Assembly: GCA_964059195.1 (NCBI GenBank)
Contig: CAXKWD010000002.1
Location: forward strand, 169,142,559-169,206,558
Direction: 5' to 3'
Length of the DNA stretch: 64,000 nt
Source of the DNA: Ectobius pallidus
Lineage: Eukaryota; Arthropoda; Insecta; Blattodea; Ectobiidae
A model generated the notes under the pieces. The model was given only the letters and a program-made list of their open reading frames with translations. It made no database searches and was not told the DNA's origin. Made by a program: the position numbers and the translations under genes. This document shows, in pieces, positions 1-11,499 of this stretch (its first letter is position 1; the number at the start of each line of letters is the position of its first letter).

Positions 1-1388
1 TTTAGTTTATTTTTATAGTAGTACCATTAAATAACATTAGAAAATAAAATGAATCAGTCGCATATACGTATAACAGTTAAATACAATGTAATGTTATGTT
101 CTGTTTCTTTGCAGATATAAAAGGGCATTGTGGTCTGAAGTTAATTTTTGTAAACACTTTGAAATGTGTAAATTCAGATAAGAAGAAATAAATCATGTGT
201 TAAGATGAAATCTTTTCTCATTAGAGAGCCAAACACAAATCTCAAAATATCTCGATTCCATTGTTTCTGGCATAGATCACTTTCTCACTGGATGCCACAA
301 TGGGTATGGTGATTTTCTATAGAGGTATCTCGATTAGGGTAAGTTTCGATACTAGTTCTACAGGTAGCAGGATAGGTCCAATACAGGAAGTCTTTCATAC
401 TGATATGCGTAGGTATTTTTATGAATGCATACTGCATATGTTATTCTAATGTAGGCCTACTATAAGTAGGAACAAATATCTGTGTATTTTATTTTATTGG
501 AAAAAAAAATTAAATATTGAAATGACACTAATATTTCATTAAGGAAGATCTCAGATTTAAAATTACAAGTGGTTTCAGACAATAACGGTAAAAATGCACA
601 CAATACAGCCAGTAGATCTACCACAGGTGGTTCCCCTCTTCCAAGTCTGTCAACTATCTATTATCTTGACTCTCCAGGAATATATTAATCGATTCAAGAT
701 CGAAAATTCATTAATTTTAATTGAAGCATCGTAGAAAACGCATAAGCAAGGAATATTTATTTTATGATGTGTTTTGCGATTTTTATCATTTTTGATAGCA
801 GTACTGCAGAATAGGCATGTATTATGAGCTGCTCAGATGTAAAGAAATGCAAATAATTATAATTTTAAACTGATGGTAACTGAAAATGCAGTTATGAAAA
901 ATAGAAAAATTGCGCGAAATTCAACAATGAAAGTCAGATTAAGTGTAAAGAACTGATTTCTATTTTCTTTTCTGTCAGTTTTATTTAATGCTTGATGAAA
1001 TAAAATTAGAATTTCACAATTTAAGTCAGCTAATACTTTCTTTTTCTTATTTCAGCTAAGAAATGTGTTGCTTTAATGTTATGAAAAAGAGACAATTTAT
1101 TATTTCACTTTGGAGTTAAATTAATTTTTTTCCTTTACTTTAGTGTTAAAAAAAGGTGCGGCTTATATTCGGGTAAATATGTTAAGTTCTTCTTTTAGAA
1201 TAATGGTGGTTTCATGCAGAGAAGAAAGTGAAGAATGGAGGATGTATTGCCCAAGCTTATTACTTTTGCTTTGGTGGAGACTGAAGTGCCACCATGGGAA
1301 TAGTTTTCTCAGCAAATGAAGGACTGAAGAAGGTTTCTGTTTCCAGAAATTTTGTCTGAGTTATCCCAAGTCTGAGATATAGGGTTCA
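1..1388. other. AT-rich intronic sequence with small repeat scraps
   Basis: No gene seen. A scrap near 1150-1185 (GGTGCGGCTTATATTCGGG) resembles the end of a mariner/Tigger-like repeat; a similar scrap is at 52270-52320. Since Br140 reads on the minus strand, this should be intron or 3' flank of that gene. Confidence 0.4.
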
Positions 1389-2505
1389 GGGTCATTCCAC
1401 CTCTATTCATCCAGAAAAAAAGTGAAATGTAACCCTCCGGTCTCAGATTTTGATGAAAATTTGTAGTGTGGTTCCCATATGCATGAGAAACAAAGATCTG
1501 AATTTTTAGCTTCCAGTCTGTTATAGATTCGGAGATACACTTCTTTGAAAACATCGTGTTTTAGGAAGAATAGAGTCGGGACAGGAGTAGGTTTTGTGTG
1601 CAGACTGTTACATTTTTGCTTGTACCATGCCTGTGAATGTTAGCAGAACCATAACACATGATCATTCCAATGCAAAAATGACTGCTGAGTTCAAATCTGG
1701 TGTCAGAATTTGTCTAACACTTACAGAAATGTTGTTATGGACATGTAAACTTAAAAATTGAAACTATAAAAAGGCAATCGCGCCTCCTCATAAAAGCCAT
1801 GATATCTCAAAAAGTAAACTAGATACAGCTGAATGCTTTGCGCCATTGGAACGAGCAGGAAATTTCCATCTAGATCAAATAAAAAAACTTGTGGGACTTT
1901 GTTAGGTGAATTTTTTTTCTGCACATATGTAAAAATAGAATATTTGAGTATGGATTACATACATATGTTGAACAGAGTTTCCAGATAATTATGGAGCTAC
2001 AGTCTTACAAGCCAAAGTAATTCAGTGTTATAATCAGTTCTTACCATTATGTGCACAGAAATCCATTACCACAATTATAACACTTTTATACGGTAAGTTA
2101 AACATAATATTTTTGCGGTGGACCTGTTACATTACATTAATTTGTTAACAGCTGGATACCCAAATTATTAAGTGTACTGCCAATCCAAATATAAATATAG
2201 ACCACAGATGTCATTTTATTTAGGCCTATAGATGTGCTATACATCAAGTATTGATTATAAAAGATATTTATGAGTGTTGATAAGTACATTTTCACAATTA
2301 ATAGATATAATAACATGCTTATTACATTTGTAAGGACAATTTAAATTGGAGCTAACAGATTGTTGCACTGATTTATAATGATCTGTTACTCTATAAGAGT
2401 TAGGCTACTTCGTCTTCATGAAGTAGTAGGCCTACGCATCACATTTAGTAGTACAAACTGGGGATGCTACACTGATGTTCCAACTGAGGGCCGGGAAGGA
2501 ATTTG

Positions 2506-3192
2506 TTACATAGAAGTCTTTGCAATTGTTCTATTTTTCCTGAATTTCAGCAGTACATGTATCATATATGTGGTACTGCTACCTGTTGCAGTATCTGGAA
2601 TGGGTACATGTAGTAAGACGTGACTGAATGGAACCCAGCACTTATCTTCTTTCTCTGGCCAATGATATGATGTAGATGGGCCATTAGGATGCATGAATAT
2701 TACACTTGCATCTCCTTCATCTGTATCTACTTCATTAACTAAACCAATATACCATTTTTTGTCGTATACACAACAAACAAAACTGTTTAGTTTTACAGTT
2801 TCATGTACTGTAAGTTCTGCATCTGAAAACTGGAAGACTAAAGACAAATGATCATCTGTGCTCAGACGTTTTGCTCCCAAAATGTTACAAGATAGAGGTA
2901 TGAAATGATGAAAACTTTGTGTTCCTGCAACCCTACTTGCTGCTTTGGATTTTTCACTCTGCAGTTTGTGAACATTTTCCACTTCTGCTGCAGATATAAA
3001 TTGAAATTTAATTTTTGAGAACTGCTGGCTACAGAACTCAAACATCTGCTTTGGCTCCAGTGTTTGTTTCTGTACGGCCGTTGCAGCCTTGGTGGCAGTT
3101 ATCTTGACAGCATCTTCAAGACTTGCCGTAAATGTACTGCTGAAATTCAGGAAAAATGGAACAAATATATTGCAAAGACTTCTATGTAACAA
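2506..3192 (-). CDS. 228-codon ORF of the foldback element, WPxxxDxCWVP-type domain
   Basis: Open frame with start and stop, spanning the unique centre of the foldback transposon and running into both arms. The N-terminal half looks helical and Lys/Ala-rich. The C-terminal half has VYDKKWYIGLVNEVD, FMHPNGPSTSYHWPEKEDKC and WVPFSHVLLHV. This Tudor/chromo-barrel-like block (basis: aromatic spacing only) recurs, to my knowledge, in uncharacterised arthropod and cnidarian ORFs linked to transposons. No DDE or RT motif is visible, so it is not a complete transposase. It may be a captured or accessory gene. It is open throughout, unlike nearly every other mobile ORF here. Confidence 0.6.
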   Translation of the reverse strand: MLHRSLCNIFVPFFLNFSSTFTASLEDAVKITATKAATAVQKQTLEPKQMFEFCSQQFSKIKFQFISAAEVENVHKLQSEKSKAASRVAGTQSFHHFIPLSCNILGAKRLSTDDHLSLVFQFSDAELTVHETVKLNSFVCCVYDKKWYIGLVNEVDTDEGDASVIFMHPNGPSTSYHWPEKEDKCWVPFSHVLLHVPIPDTATGSSTTYMIHVLLKFRKNRTIAKTSM

Positions 3193-3493
3193 ATTTCTTC
3201 CTGGCCCTCAGTTGGAACATCAGTGTAGCACCCCCAGTTCGTACTACTAAAATGTGATGGTTAGTCCTACTACTTCATGAAGACGAAGTAGCCTAACTAT
3301 TATAGAGTAACAGATCGTTATAAATCAGTGCAACCATCTGTTAGCTCCAATTAAAATTGTCCTTACAAATCTAATAGGCATGTTATTATATCTATTAACT
3401 GTGAATATTTACTTATCACCACTCATATATATCTTTTATAATCAATACTTGATGTATAGCACATCTGTGGTCTAAGTTATTTTTATATAAGGT

Positions 3494-4337
3494 GTTGCAA
3501 AATTCCATACACAAACTGCTATGGATTGTAGAGGTGACCAAAACAAAGTTGTTTTGTTATATAACCATAGGCCGGAAACCAATAGTTACACCAGTAGTCA
3601 CCTTCGAATGGAAACATGCTGACACACAATGAATGTATGGTGACCATTTGAGCTGGTTGTGGTGAGGTTTATTTACAGATATTGTTCACATGTGCGGCCT
3701 CCTGCTTCAATACACGATCTGCAATGACACAATACTGCTTCTCTCATATGGTGGAATACTCCAGGGGTATGTTGTAATTGGTTGGCAGCTACAAGAATCC
3801 GTGCAACAAGATCCTCCTCTGACACAGCTGGTGTTTCATACACTAAAATCTTTCAATGTTAAGTGGGGTAAGGTCAGGAGAACGAGCAGGCCATGCAATG
3901 GGTATACCCTGGCCAATCCAATTTTCACCAAATGTGCCACGTAGATGCCCTCGAACTTGAAACAGAAAGAAATGTGCGAGGATATTGTAAACGCTGACCA
4001 GGATATCGCTCAGCATAGAGACATTGTGCAGCTGTGGAATTGCCATTGCATGCACCATAAACTAGGTGGATATTCGCGAGTTCAACAAAACTGTAATCTT
4101 CCATCGTCCTTACTCAATGCCTAAGAACAAGCAGAATGAATAAAAGCAAACAGCTACCTAAACTGTGTACAATCTGCAACATGTCATGTGTTTGTCATGC
4201 ACAGGGATATTTGTTTCTACTCAACGATGTCTGTCTTCGAAGGTGACTATTGGTTTCCGACCTATGGTTATGTAACAAAAAAGTTTGTTTTGGTCTCCTC
4301 TACAATCCATAGCAGTTTGTGTATGGAATTTTGCAAC
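3494..4337 (-). mobile_element. Mariner/Tc1-like relic nested in the foldback right arm
   Basis: Inverted ends GTTGCAAAATTCCATACACA and complement, extending about 100 bp inward with changes. The left foldback arm lacks this segment, so it inserted after the arms formed. On the minus strand, 4058-3843 encodes GENWIGQGIPIAWPARSPDL followed by TPLN, the DDE-region signature of mariner-like transposases. 3843-3667 continues with VYETPAVSEEDLVARI and ends CIEAGGRTCEQYL, the usual C-terminus. The frame is interrupted between them. Clear target duplications were not found. Confidence 0.8.
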
Positions 4338-5143
4338 ATTCATGAATTTGGATTGGCAGCACACTTAATAATTTGGGTACTGAGCTGTTAACAAATTAAT
4401 ATAATGTCATGTATCAGGTCTGCTCCAAAAATATTATGTTTAACTTACCGTGTAAAAGTGTTATAATTGTGGTAATGGATTTCTGTGCACATAATGGTAA
4501 GAACTGATTATAACACTGAATTACTTTGGCTTGTAAGACTGTAGCTCCATAATTATCTGGAAACTCTGTTCAACATATGTATGTAATCCATACTCACATA
4601 TTCTATTTTTACATATGTGCAGAAAAAAAATTCACCTAACAAAGTCCCACAAGTTTTTTTATTTGATCTAGATGGAAATTTCCTGCTCGTTCCAATGGCG
4701 CAAAGCATTCAGCTGTATCTAGTTTACTTTTTGAGATATCATGGCTTTTATGAGGAGGCGCGATTGCCTTTTTATAGTTTCAATATTTAAGTTTACATGC
4801 CCATAACAACATTTCTGTAAGTGTTAGACAAATTCTGACACCAGATTTGAACTCAGCAGTCATTTTTGCATTGGGATGATCATGTGTTATGGTTCTGCTA
4901 ACATTCACAGGCATGGTACAAACAAAAATGTAACAGTCTGCACACAAAACCTACTCCTGTCCCGACTCTATTCTTCCTAAAACACGATGTTTTCAAAGAA
5001 GTGTATCTCCGAATCTATAACAGACAGGAAGCTAAAAATTCAGATCTTTGTTTCTCATGCATATGGGAACCACACTACAAATTTTCATCAAAATCTGAGA
5101 CCGGAGGGTTACATGCCCTGGATGAATTGAGGTGGAATGACCC

Positions 5144-5982
5144 TTCAGAGTTATAGAGAAATTACTGTACACACAGTAGCAAGGAATACTTACTTGAAAT
5201 ATTTATACTTATTCAATTAGAACAATATGTTTATAACAACAGTTTAAAATTTGACATATTTTTAAGAAAACTGCAAACTTACAAGAAAATAATATTCCAA
5301 TGATTCTGGTTTCTTCTAGTGTTTCTCTTTATTTAAAGTTGGCACTGAATCTTATGTGTTCCACACCAGCAATGGGTGAGCCAATCTCTAGTTTGTTTGA
5401 TTCAAGTCCAAACACATACTTTAGTCTATGAACAATGCTCAAGCCTAGGTGAGTGGTGAAATGGGGATGGAGTATGGGAACATTTCATTTGAGTGGCTAG
5501 AGGGCATCCCTCACAATAAATGTGCACACTAGTCCCTGAATGAGTTTGATTTGTATTGGTTTGATGTCAAAAGTCTAGCACTCGAACATCGGTTTCAGGT
5601 TCAGGAGTGAAGGGAATAAGAAAAACATTAAATGGAGGGTTATCCATCTGCTATGTATCCTCCAACGCCAAAAAATGGATAGGCACAGGGGTGGGGTGTG
5701 GGCATGGCAGAGCTGGTTATGTAATCCCTTACAAACATAAAACACTGCACAAGTTCTGTGCACTCGACTGTACCTACATGATGTATGAACATTATCATTT
5801 AAGTACCTTCTTTTATAATCGGCATTGCTTTTTTGAATACTGGTATACCAAGTATGTTTATAACAGTCTGGCAATCTGAAAATGTCCAATATTGGCCAGA
5901 GATTCTGACATTAATATTTCTAATGTCAATCTTATTTCTACTTAGAGTACAGATACTAATATGAATAAAAACAATACAATAC
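5144..5982. other. Intronic sequence, nothing recognised
   Basis: No exon, RNA gene or clear element end recognised between the foldback element and the PWWP exon. Open frames at 5575-5889 and 5607-5879 overlap on opposite strands and show no domain. Confidence 0.4.
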
Positions 5983-6125
5983 CATGTGCGTTTTGTGTCA
6001 AAGAAGAGTACAAGATAAACTGGCTCTTCATAATTTGAGGCAAGAGCTAAAACATCAGTTGGTGGTGCAGGTATTGGTACTCCATTGTGTAAGTAGCCAG
6101 TACGAGGCATTTTTGGGTTTATTAT
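5983..6125 (-). CDS. Br140: Br140/BRPF exon, central PWWP domain
   Basis: 143-nt exon, phase 0 in and phase 2 out; acceptor TTTTTACAG, donor ACATG|GTATTG. The product is [20 protein letters not shown], then [20 protein letters not shown] and FFDTKRTW. It continues PAL from the exon at 20669 without a gap (family: WYPALIIDPKMPR) and reaches the conserved LVLFFD.KRTW strand. The expected next exon, starting QWLPRTKL, was searched by eye on this strand in 1-5982 and not found. Two TE clusters lie below this exon, so the gene's end is probably off the window. Confidence 0.93.
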
Positions 6126-6239
6126 CTGTAAAAATAAAATACACAGAAATTATTATATGATTACAACTTCAGAATTAGTATGTGTTCAACCAATATAAAA
6201 ATGCAGTTTAATGTGTATAGCAATTAACTAAACTAAAAC

Positions 6240-6552
6240 TAAACTCCATGGTGCTAAATCCCTTTGAGGGGTTAGGCCTGCCATCAGATTGCTGAGTCAA
6301 CTGGCATAGGCAGATGGTAGGATTGGAGAGCATGTAGTCAGCATGTAGACTCCCATTGGCTGTTACTGATGGCTTATGAACTGGAATCACTACTTCTTTA
6401 TCAAGTAGCTCCTCAGTTTGTGTCACAAGGCTGAATACACCCCATTCCAGACCAAAAAATTGTACCTCAGAAAAATCTGAAGTACTGGGGATTGAACCCA
6501 GATCTGTGGATCCACAGCCAGGAATCATAATGCTAGACCATGTAGGTGGTCA
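6240..6552 (-). repeat. tRNA-derived SINE
   Basis: On the minus strand, 6550-6470 reads like a tRNA: an A-box-like TGGTCTAGCATTATG, then a B box GGTTCAATCCC. A non-tRNA body follows down to about 6240. It is too diverged for a working tRNA. Duplications were not resolved. Confidence 0.65.
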
Positions 6553-7140
6553 TAGTGATTAACTAATTGACTAATTAACCTCATAACACAAAAGTTCAAA
6601 TATCTTTATGGATTTTTACATTAAAAAAAACAAACAAACAAATATACTCAAAGACAACTTTTACTTACTAGCACACCAAGACAACAGGAACATAAATTTG
6701 ATTTGATTTATTTCATCATTCATTATATACAACAGGGAATTCTCGGTTACAACAATGCTATGTTGCAGAGCCCCTTTTGTTGAGAAGAAAACTATAGATA
6801 CCACTCTCAGAACAAGAATAAACACACACTAAAATCTACAAAGATAAATTTAATTGCTTGAACACTATACTTTAAAAAAATACTATTTAAACCAACTATA
6901 CTACCTTACTAACTCCCTCAATTGTTTTTACACATATCCTCTTAATTATAAACAGGAATTTCCCCATTTTCTTGAGCAAAACCTTGTTTTATGTTGTACA
7001 TAATTTTTTACATGCTACTGTTCATCCTTAGATATTTCCTGTCAACATACATTTTTGTCAGGCCTTCAGTGTCTGTACACTCGAATAAGATGTGTTTTGC
7101 ATTTTATTCCTTCCTTCAGAGTGAACACAAGTGTAATTTA
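6553..7140 (-). repeat. AT-rich stretch with a possible LINE 3' scrap
   Basis: 6700-7130 read on the minus strand gives fragments such as HSEGRNKMQNT and short Cys/His-bearing runs like LINE C-termini, with many stops. Weak evidence only. Confidence 0.25.
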
Positions 7141-7323
7141 TTTATTTTATTCTGCCAACTACAGGAATAAATCCCAATTACAGTTGGCGTAGTTTCGCCA
7201 ATACATGTTTTACACTATAAAAAAAATACAATACAATAAATGAACGAATGTGCGAGGATAAAGAAAAAAAATACATAAATGATTTACAATGACTACAATT
7301 AATTTAACAAGACAATCTAAAAA

Positions 7324-9961
7324 TTAAGCCAAATCATATGGAACATATAACAGTTTATGAAGAAGTCCTATGTACTGATTCACTGACAAGTCAAAATCCA
7401 GAAGAGCATTTTGAAGTGATAGAGAATTATATCGTTTACACATTTGGATGAAAGATGAACATTCTAATATTTTTGATTTAATGACAGGAATATATAACAA
7501 TTCCCTATTCCTTAAATTTAATTGCACTACATTAAATTTAATACGTTTTAAGTTCATTACTATCAATTTTACCATTGATAATTTTATATAAGAATAACTG
7601 TTGCGCTACCAACCTTCTACCAATTAAAGTAACAAATTTAAATTCATTTAATAAAGTATTATAAGAAATTCTATCAATTAAAGCAGATCTATCATATTTT
7701 TTAAAATACATATATCGAAGAAAACTCTTCTGAATTTTTTCTATGTCATTAACATGAGTTTTATACAATGGTGACCATATAACTGATGCATATTCTAACT
7801 TACTGCGTACAAAACTATTATAAAGTAATTGTAAGACACGTTCGTCTTTAATATTTTTGGAATTACGAAAAATAAATCCTAACTGTCCATAAGCTTCATC
7901 TATTATTTTATCAATATGCTTTCTAAAATTTAAATTATGCGTAATAATTAATCCTAAATCTTTAATGGTAAATATTCTTGTTAACGTTTCCGAATTCATA
8001 CTGTATTGAATAATCGGGTGAAGTGAAAATCTGTGAAAACTCATGAAATAGCATTTTCTAACATTAAACGCCAAATTGTTTTGGATACTCCATTCAAAAA
8101 GCTTGTCTATTGTTAATTGTAATTCCAATTCATCTGATAATAAACGTATCTCTTTATATATTTTTAAGTCATCTGCAAACAATAAGCATTTAGAATTTTT
8201 AACAATATCTGGTAAATCATTTATAAAGATTAGGAAAAGAAGTGGCCCTAAATTAGAGCCCTGTGGTACACCAGAATTTACATCATAAAAAAGGAAGGAC
8301 AATGATTAAAAACAACATATTGTTTACGGTCTTTTAAGTAAGAAGGTATCAGCTTCAAAAACATTGTATTAATACCTAACATAGACATTTTAGCCAACAG
8401 AATATCATGATCTAACTTATCAAATGCCTTTGCAAAATCAGTGTAGATAACATCAACCCTACACTTCTTATCTAGAGATTCTGATATGTCTTGAATAAAG
8501 TTCATTAAGTTTGTCAAAGTCGACCTTTGAGGAAAAAAACCATGTTGAAAAACAGATATATATTGTTTGACATGATAAAATATTCTATCATACAGAATCC
8601 GTTCTAAAATTTTTGCTGGCGCACTTATTAGAGCAATAGGTCTGTAATTCGTTACTTTTATTTTCTCACCACTTTTGAATACAGGAGTTATTTGAGTGAT
8701 TTTCCATACATCTGGAAATATTTGAGAACTAAGTATTCGGTTAAAGATTAATAGAAAAGGGGATTCTAATATCGTTGCGCAACCTTTTAATACATAAGGA
8801 GGAATTCCATCATAACCTGCTGATTTCTTTGGCTTAAGCTTGTTAATAGCATTCCGATATTCCACACTGTCTACTGGGTATAGAGATAAGGAATGTGATG
8901 TGCGCATATTAACCGTATCTACTATTTTATAAGATGACTGCGTTTGAAGATATACACTTTGAAAATAAGTAGCAAACTCATCAGATATGGACTTTGAATT
9001 ATTCATTGTTGCACCATCTGAAGACAGAAAGATGCTAGAACTATTATTTTCAGTTCTTTTATTTTTCACAAAATTCCAAAAATATTTCGGATTAAGTTTA
9101 ATATTTTGTTCACAAGTAAACATGTATTCATTGTACGTCTTTTTTACAAGCGTTTTAGCTAGTTTCCGAAGTTCTTTAAATTTCTCCATATAATATGAGG
9201 AATAGTTTTTTCTTTTCCTAAAATATTCCTTTTGTTTCAGAGTTCGAATTATCTCCTTGGTAAACCAAATAGGATATTTTGAATTGTTATTTATAACTTT
9301 TTGAGGCACCGACGCTTCAATAATAGTGTTTAATCGATCATAAAAACTAGAGAGCATTACATTCGGATTATTGAAAGAATCAAGATAACTCCAATCTACT
9401 TCCCGAAGTAATGAATAAAACTTATCAAAATTTGCATGTTGGAAGTTGTATAATGTAATATGAGATCCACTACAAAATTTCGGTTTAAGTCCTCGAATTT
9501 TTATATTGAGTGCAGGATGGTATCGATCTTCAGTAAGAATAGGATCAACGTCCTTAAAGACTTCAACGTAAAGAATATTTGTTAAAATTAGGTCAAGAGT
9601 GCAATTATTACAATTCAAAATGTTATTTTCAGATTTCATATTATACAGAGAAAGGAAATTAGATAATGCCCTTAAGCACGGCCCTCCATGAAGAAAATCA
9701 TAATCGTTACCAGTGACAACAGAAAAATTGAAATCTCCAACAATGAGCAATTGACTATAATGAATATCTGGAATGTCATGTACTAAAGAAAAAAATTTCA
9801 AGTATGAATCCAATGAGCTATTTGGTGGAAAATACACAGAGATAATATAATATACACTATCTGGGAATTTACATTTAACACATACGCTTTCAAAAGTATC
9901 ATTAGGAAACTCTATTATAACAGCTCTTAAATTTCTTAACCTCCATATACCTAATCTTAAC
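7324..9961 (-). pseudogene. LINE ORF2 (EN-RT) of the Jockey/CR1/L2 group, 5'-truncated and frameshifted
   Basis: The minus strand encodes the end of an apurinic-type endonuclease (VYFPPNSSLDSYL, LIVGDFNFSV, YHPAL) then reverse transcriptase: KSAGYDGIPPYVLKG, WKITQITPVFKSGEK, NYRPIALISAPAKILE, QHGFFPQRST, YTDFAKAFDKLDHD, VNSGVPQGSNLGPLLF and the catalytic FADD. Two frameshifts split it. One lies in a T run near 8286-8292, between QYVVFNHCPS and YDVNSGVPQG; the other is near 7560. Coding similarity begins abruptly near 9961, so the 5' part is missing. The 3' end lies within 7140-7323. The long open segments suggest a fairly young copy. Confidence 0.88.
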
Positions 9962-11490
9962 TAAGACAAACCAGTTCTTTCTTTACTATCACATGTAAAT
10001 ACATATGGTTCTGTTTTCATATCGATATAAAATTTCAATGTTTTACAGTTTTTTAATTCACAAAAAAATTCCTGTTTGGCTATATTATTACACCTTTTTT
10101 CTTATTATCTTGCATATAACCTGTATGTTCCACGTCTCCAATCTGTGCCAAATCAAATTGAATCCTATTTTGCTTATCGTTTCCACTAAAGATTCCCACC
10201 AGTTGTCTTTCAATTTCGTGTTCTGTAAACATTTTAAACATCTTTTTCTAAACTGTCCTCAGGTGAATCTAAAATATGTTGAATGAAATTAATTTTCCAT
10301 ACTATTTTCTAAGCCTAATTCTGTTATTGCAGCTATACTGGCACAGTTACTAGGTATTCCTACGATTTTCTCTTCCAAAAACACTCGTAACTCATAACTG
10401 AGTATGAAGTATTGGTTAATGGACTCCTAAAGGAAAGTAAAAGCAATTAAAAACTCTGTTACTGGTTGAAAAAATAGTTGCTTGCAGTCTATTACTGTAT
10501 TAGCCTATGAGTGGTTCAATGATTCACAATTACGTATTATTTTTTGAGTAAATGTTTTAAATTCTGGATTGTAGTGTATTATCTTATACATGAATAAATA
10601 ACCTTCATTTAATTCCTTCGGCTATTGTTATCAGTCAGTTAATATTATCAGATTAGCTGCATCCCGAAGTGATCACAATAAGCGGCATGCACTGTATATG
10701 TATAGATATATATAAGTTAGGCTGGATTAGCCTGGAATATAACGATATAAATACTTAATAAATATATAACAAATAAAATACTTATTTGAGATACTTTATA
10801 CGAATATAAATACTTATTTGAGAAGTTATAGCAGATTGAAGTACAATTCAGACCAGAGGATTGGTGAATTATAAGTATTGATTTGAGATGTAGAAGATAT
10901 TAAGGGTAAATAAGTGTACAGCAACACACAAGAGATAGAAACTTATTGTCATTTTCAAGTTACAGACTATTGGCATGTGTGTGTCGAAATATGAAGAATA
11001 GTAGGAACTACTGGTGACTGACACAACAAACCACAAGATCAATCATTGGTTGAAGAAAGAACCAAAATATAATTACATAATTTTCTGTTTTAAATTCCAT
11101 TTGTTTTGCTTCTCAGAAGTTAAAACCTCAGGTAAAGTTGTCAATAGTTGAAACCTTTATGACTTCTAAGTAGACTCCATGGTAGCTAGTCAGGACAAAT
11201 TTGTAACGAGTAACTTCCTAAAAAGAATTCCATTGGAGAATAATATTTTCAAGCTTATGTGAGTGGCGCCTGGGTAAATAAACAATCTCACAGAGAAATA
11301 AAGAAGTCGGTGAATGCCCTTTACTTGGGGGGTTCTGAGTCAATGTTATGGTTATTAGCATGTAACGTGCATAAATTGCAAAATGACTGATCTCAGGTTC
11401 AGTGCCTCGAGATTGCATACTATCTGGATTGCTTTGTAAGTTTACAAGTAAAATAATGATAGAAGTGGAATTATTATAAAGTTAAATAAT
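9962..11490. other. AT-rich intronic stretch, no gene seen
   Basis: Between the LINE at 7324-9961 and the LINE relic beginning near 11500. Only short frames without recognisable domains. No clear inverted ends or tRNA-like parts seen. Confidence 0.35.
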
Positions 11491-11499
11491 TGGAATTCT

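Larger units (their letters stand above)
1389..5143. mobile_element. Foldback DNA transposon with about 1.17 kb inverted arms
   Basis: The left arm (1389 to about 2557) and right arm (about 3135 to 5143) are inverted copies, nearly collinear except for an 844-bp insertion in the right arm. Ends read GGGTCATTCCACCTC and the complement. TTCA directly precedes the left end and follows the right end, a candidate 4-bp target duplication. The 577-bp centre carries most of the ORF at 2506-3192. Long arms with small changes mean one old insertion, not an assembly mirror. Superfamily unknown: the TTCA site and GGGTCATT end do not settle it. Confidence 0.8.

Noticed and set aside
5575..6110. 103-104 codon minus-strand frames as separate genes
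   Set aside because: The useful part (5983-6125) is the PWWP exon; the rest reads through the intron.
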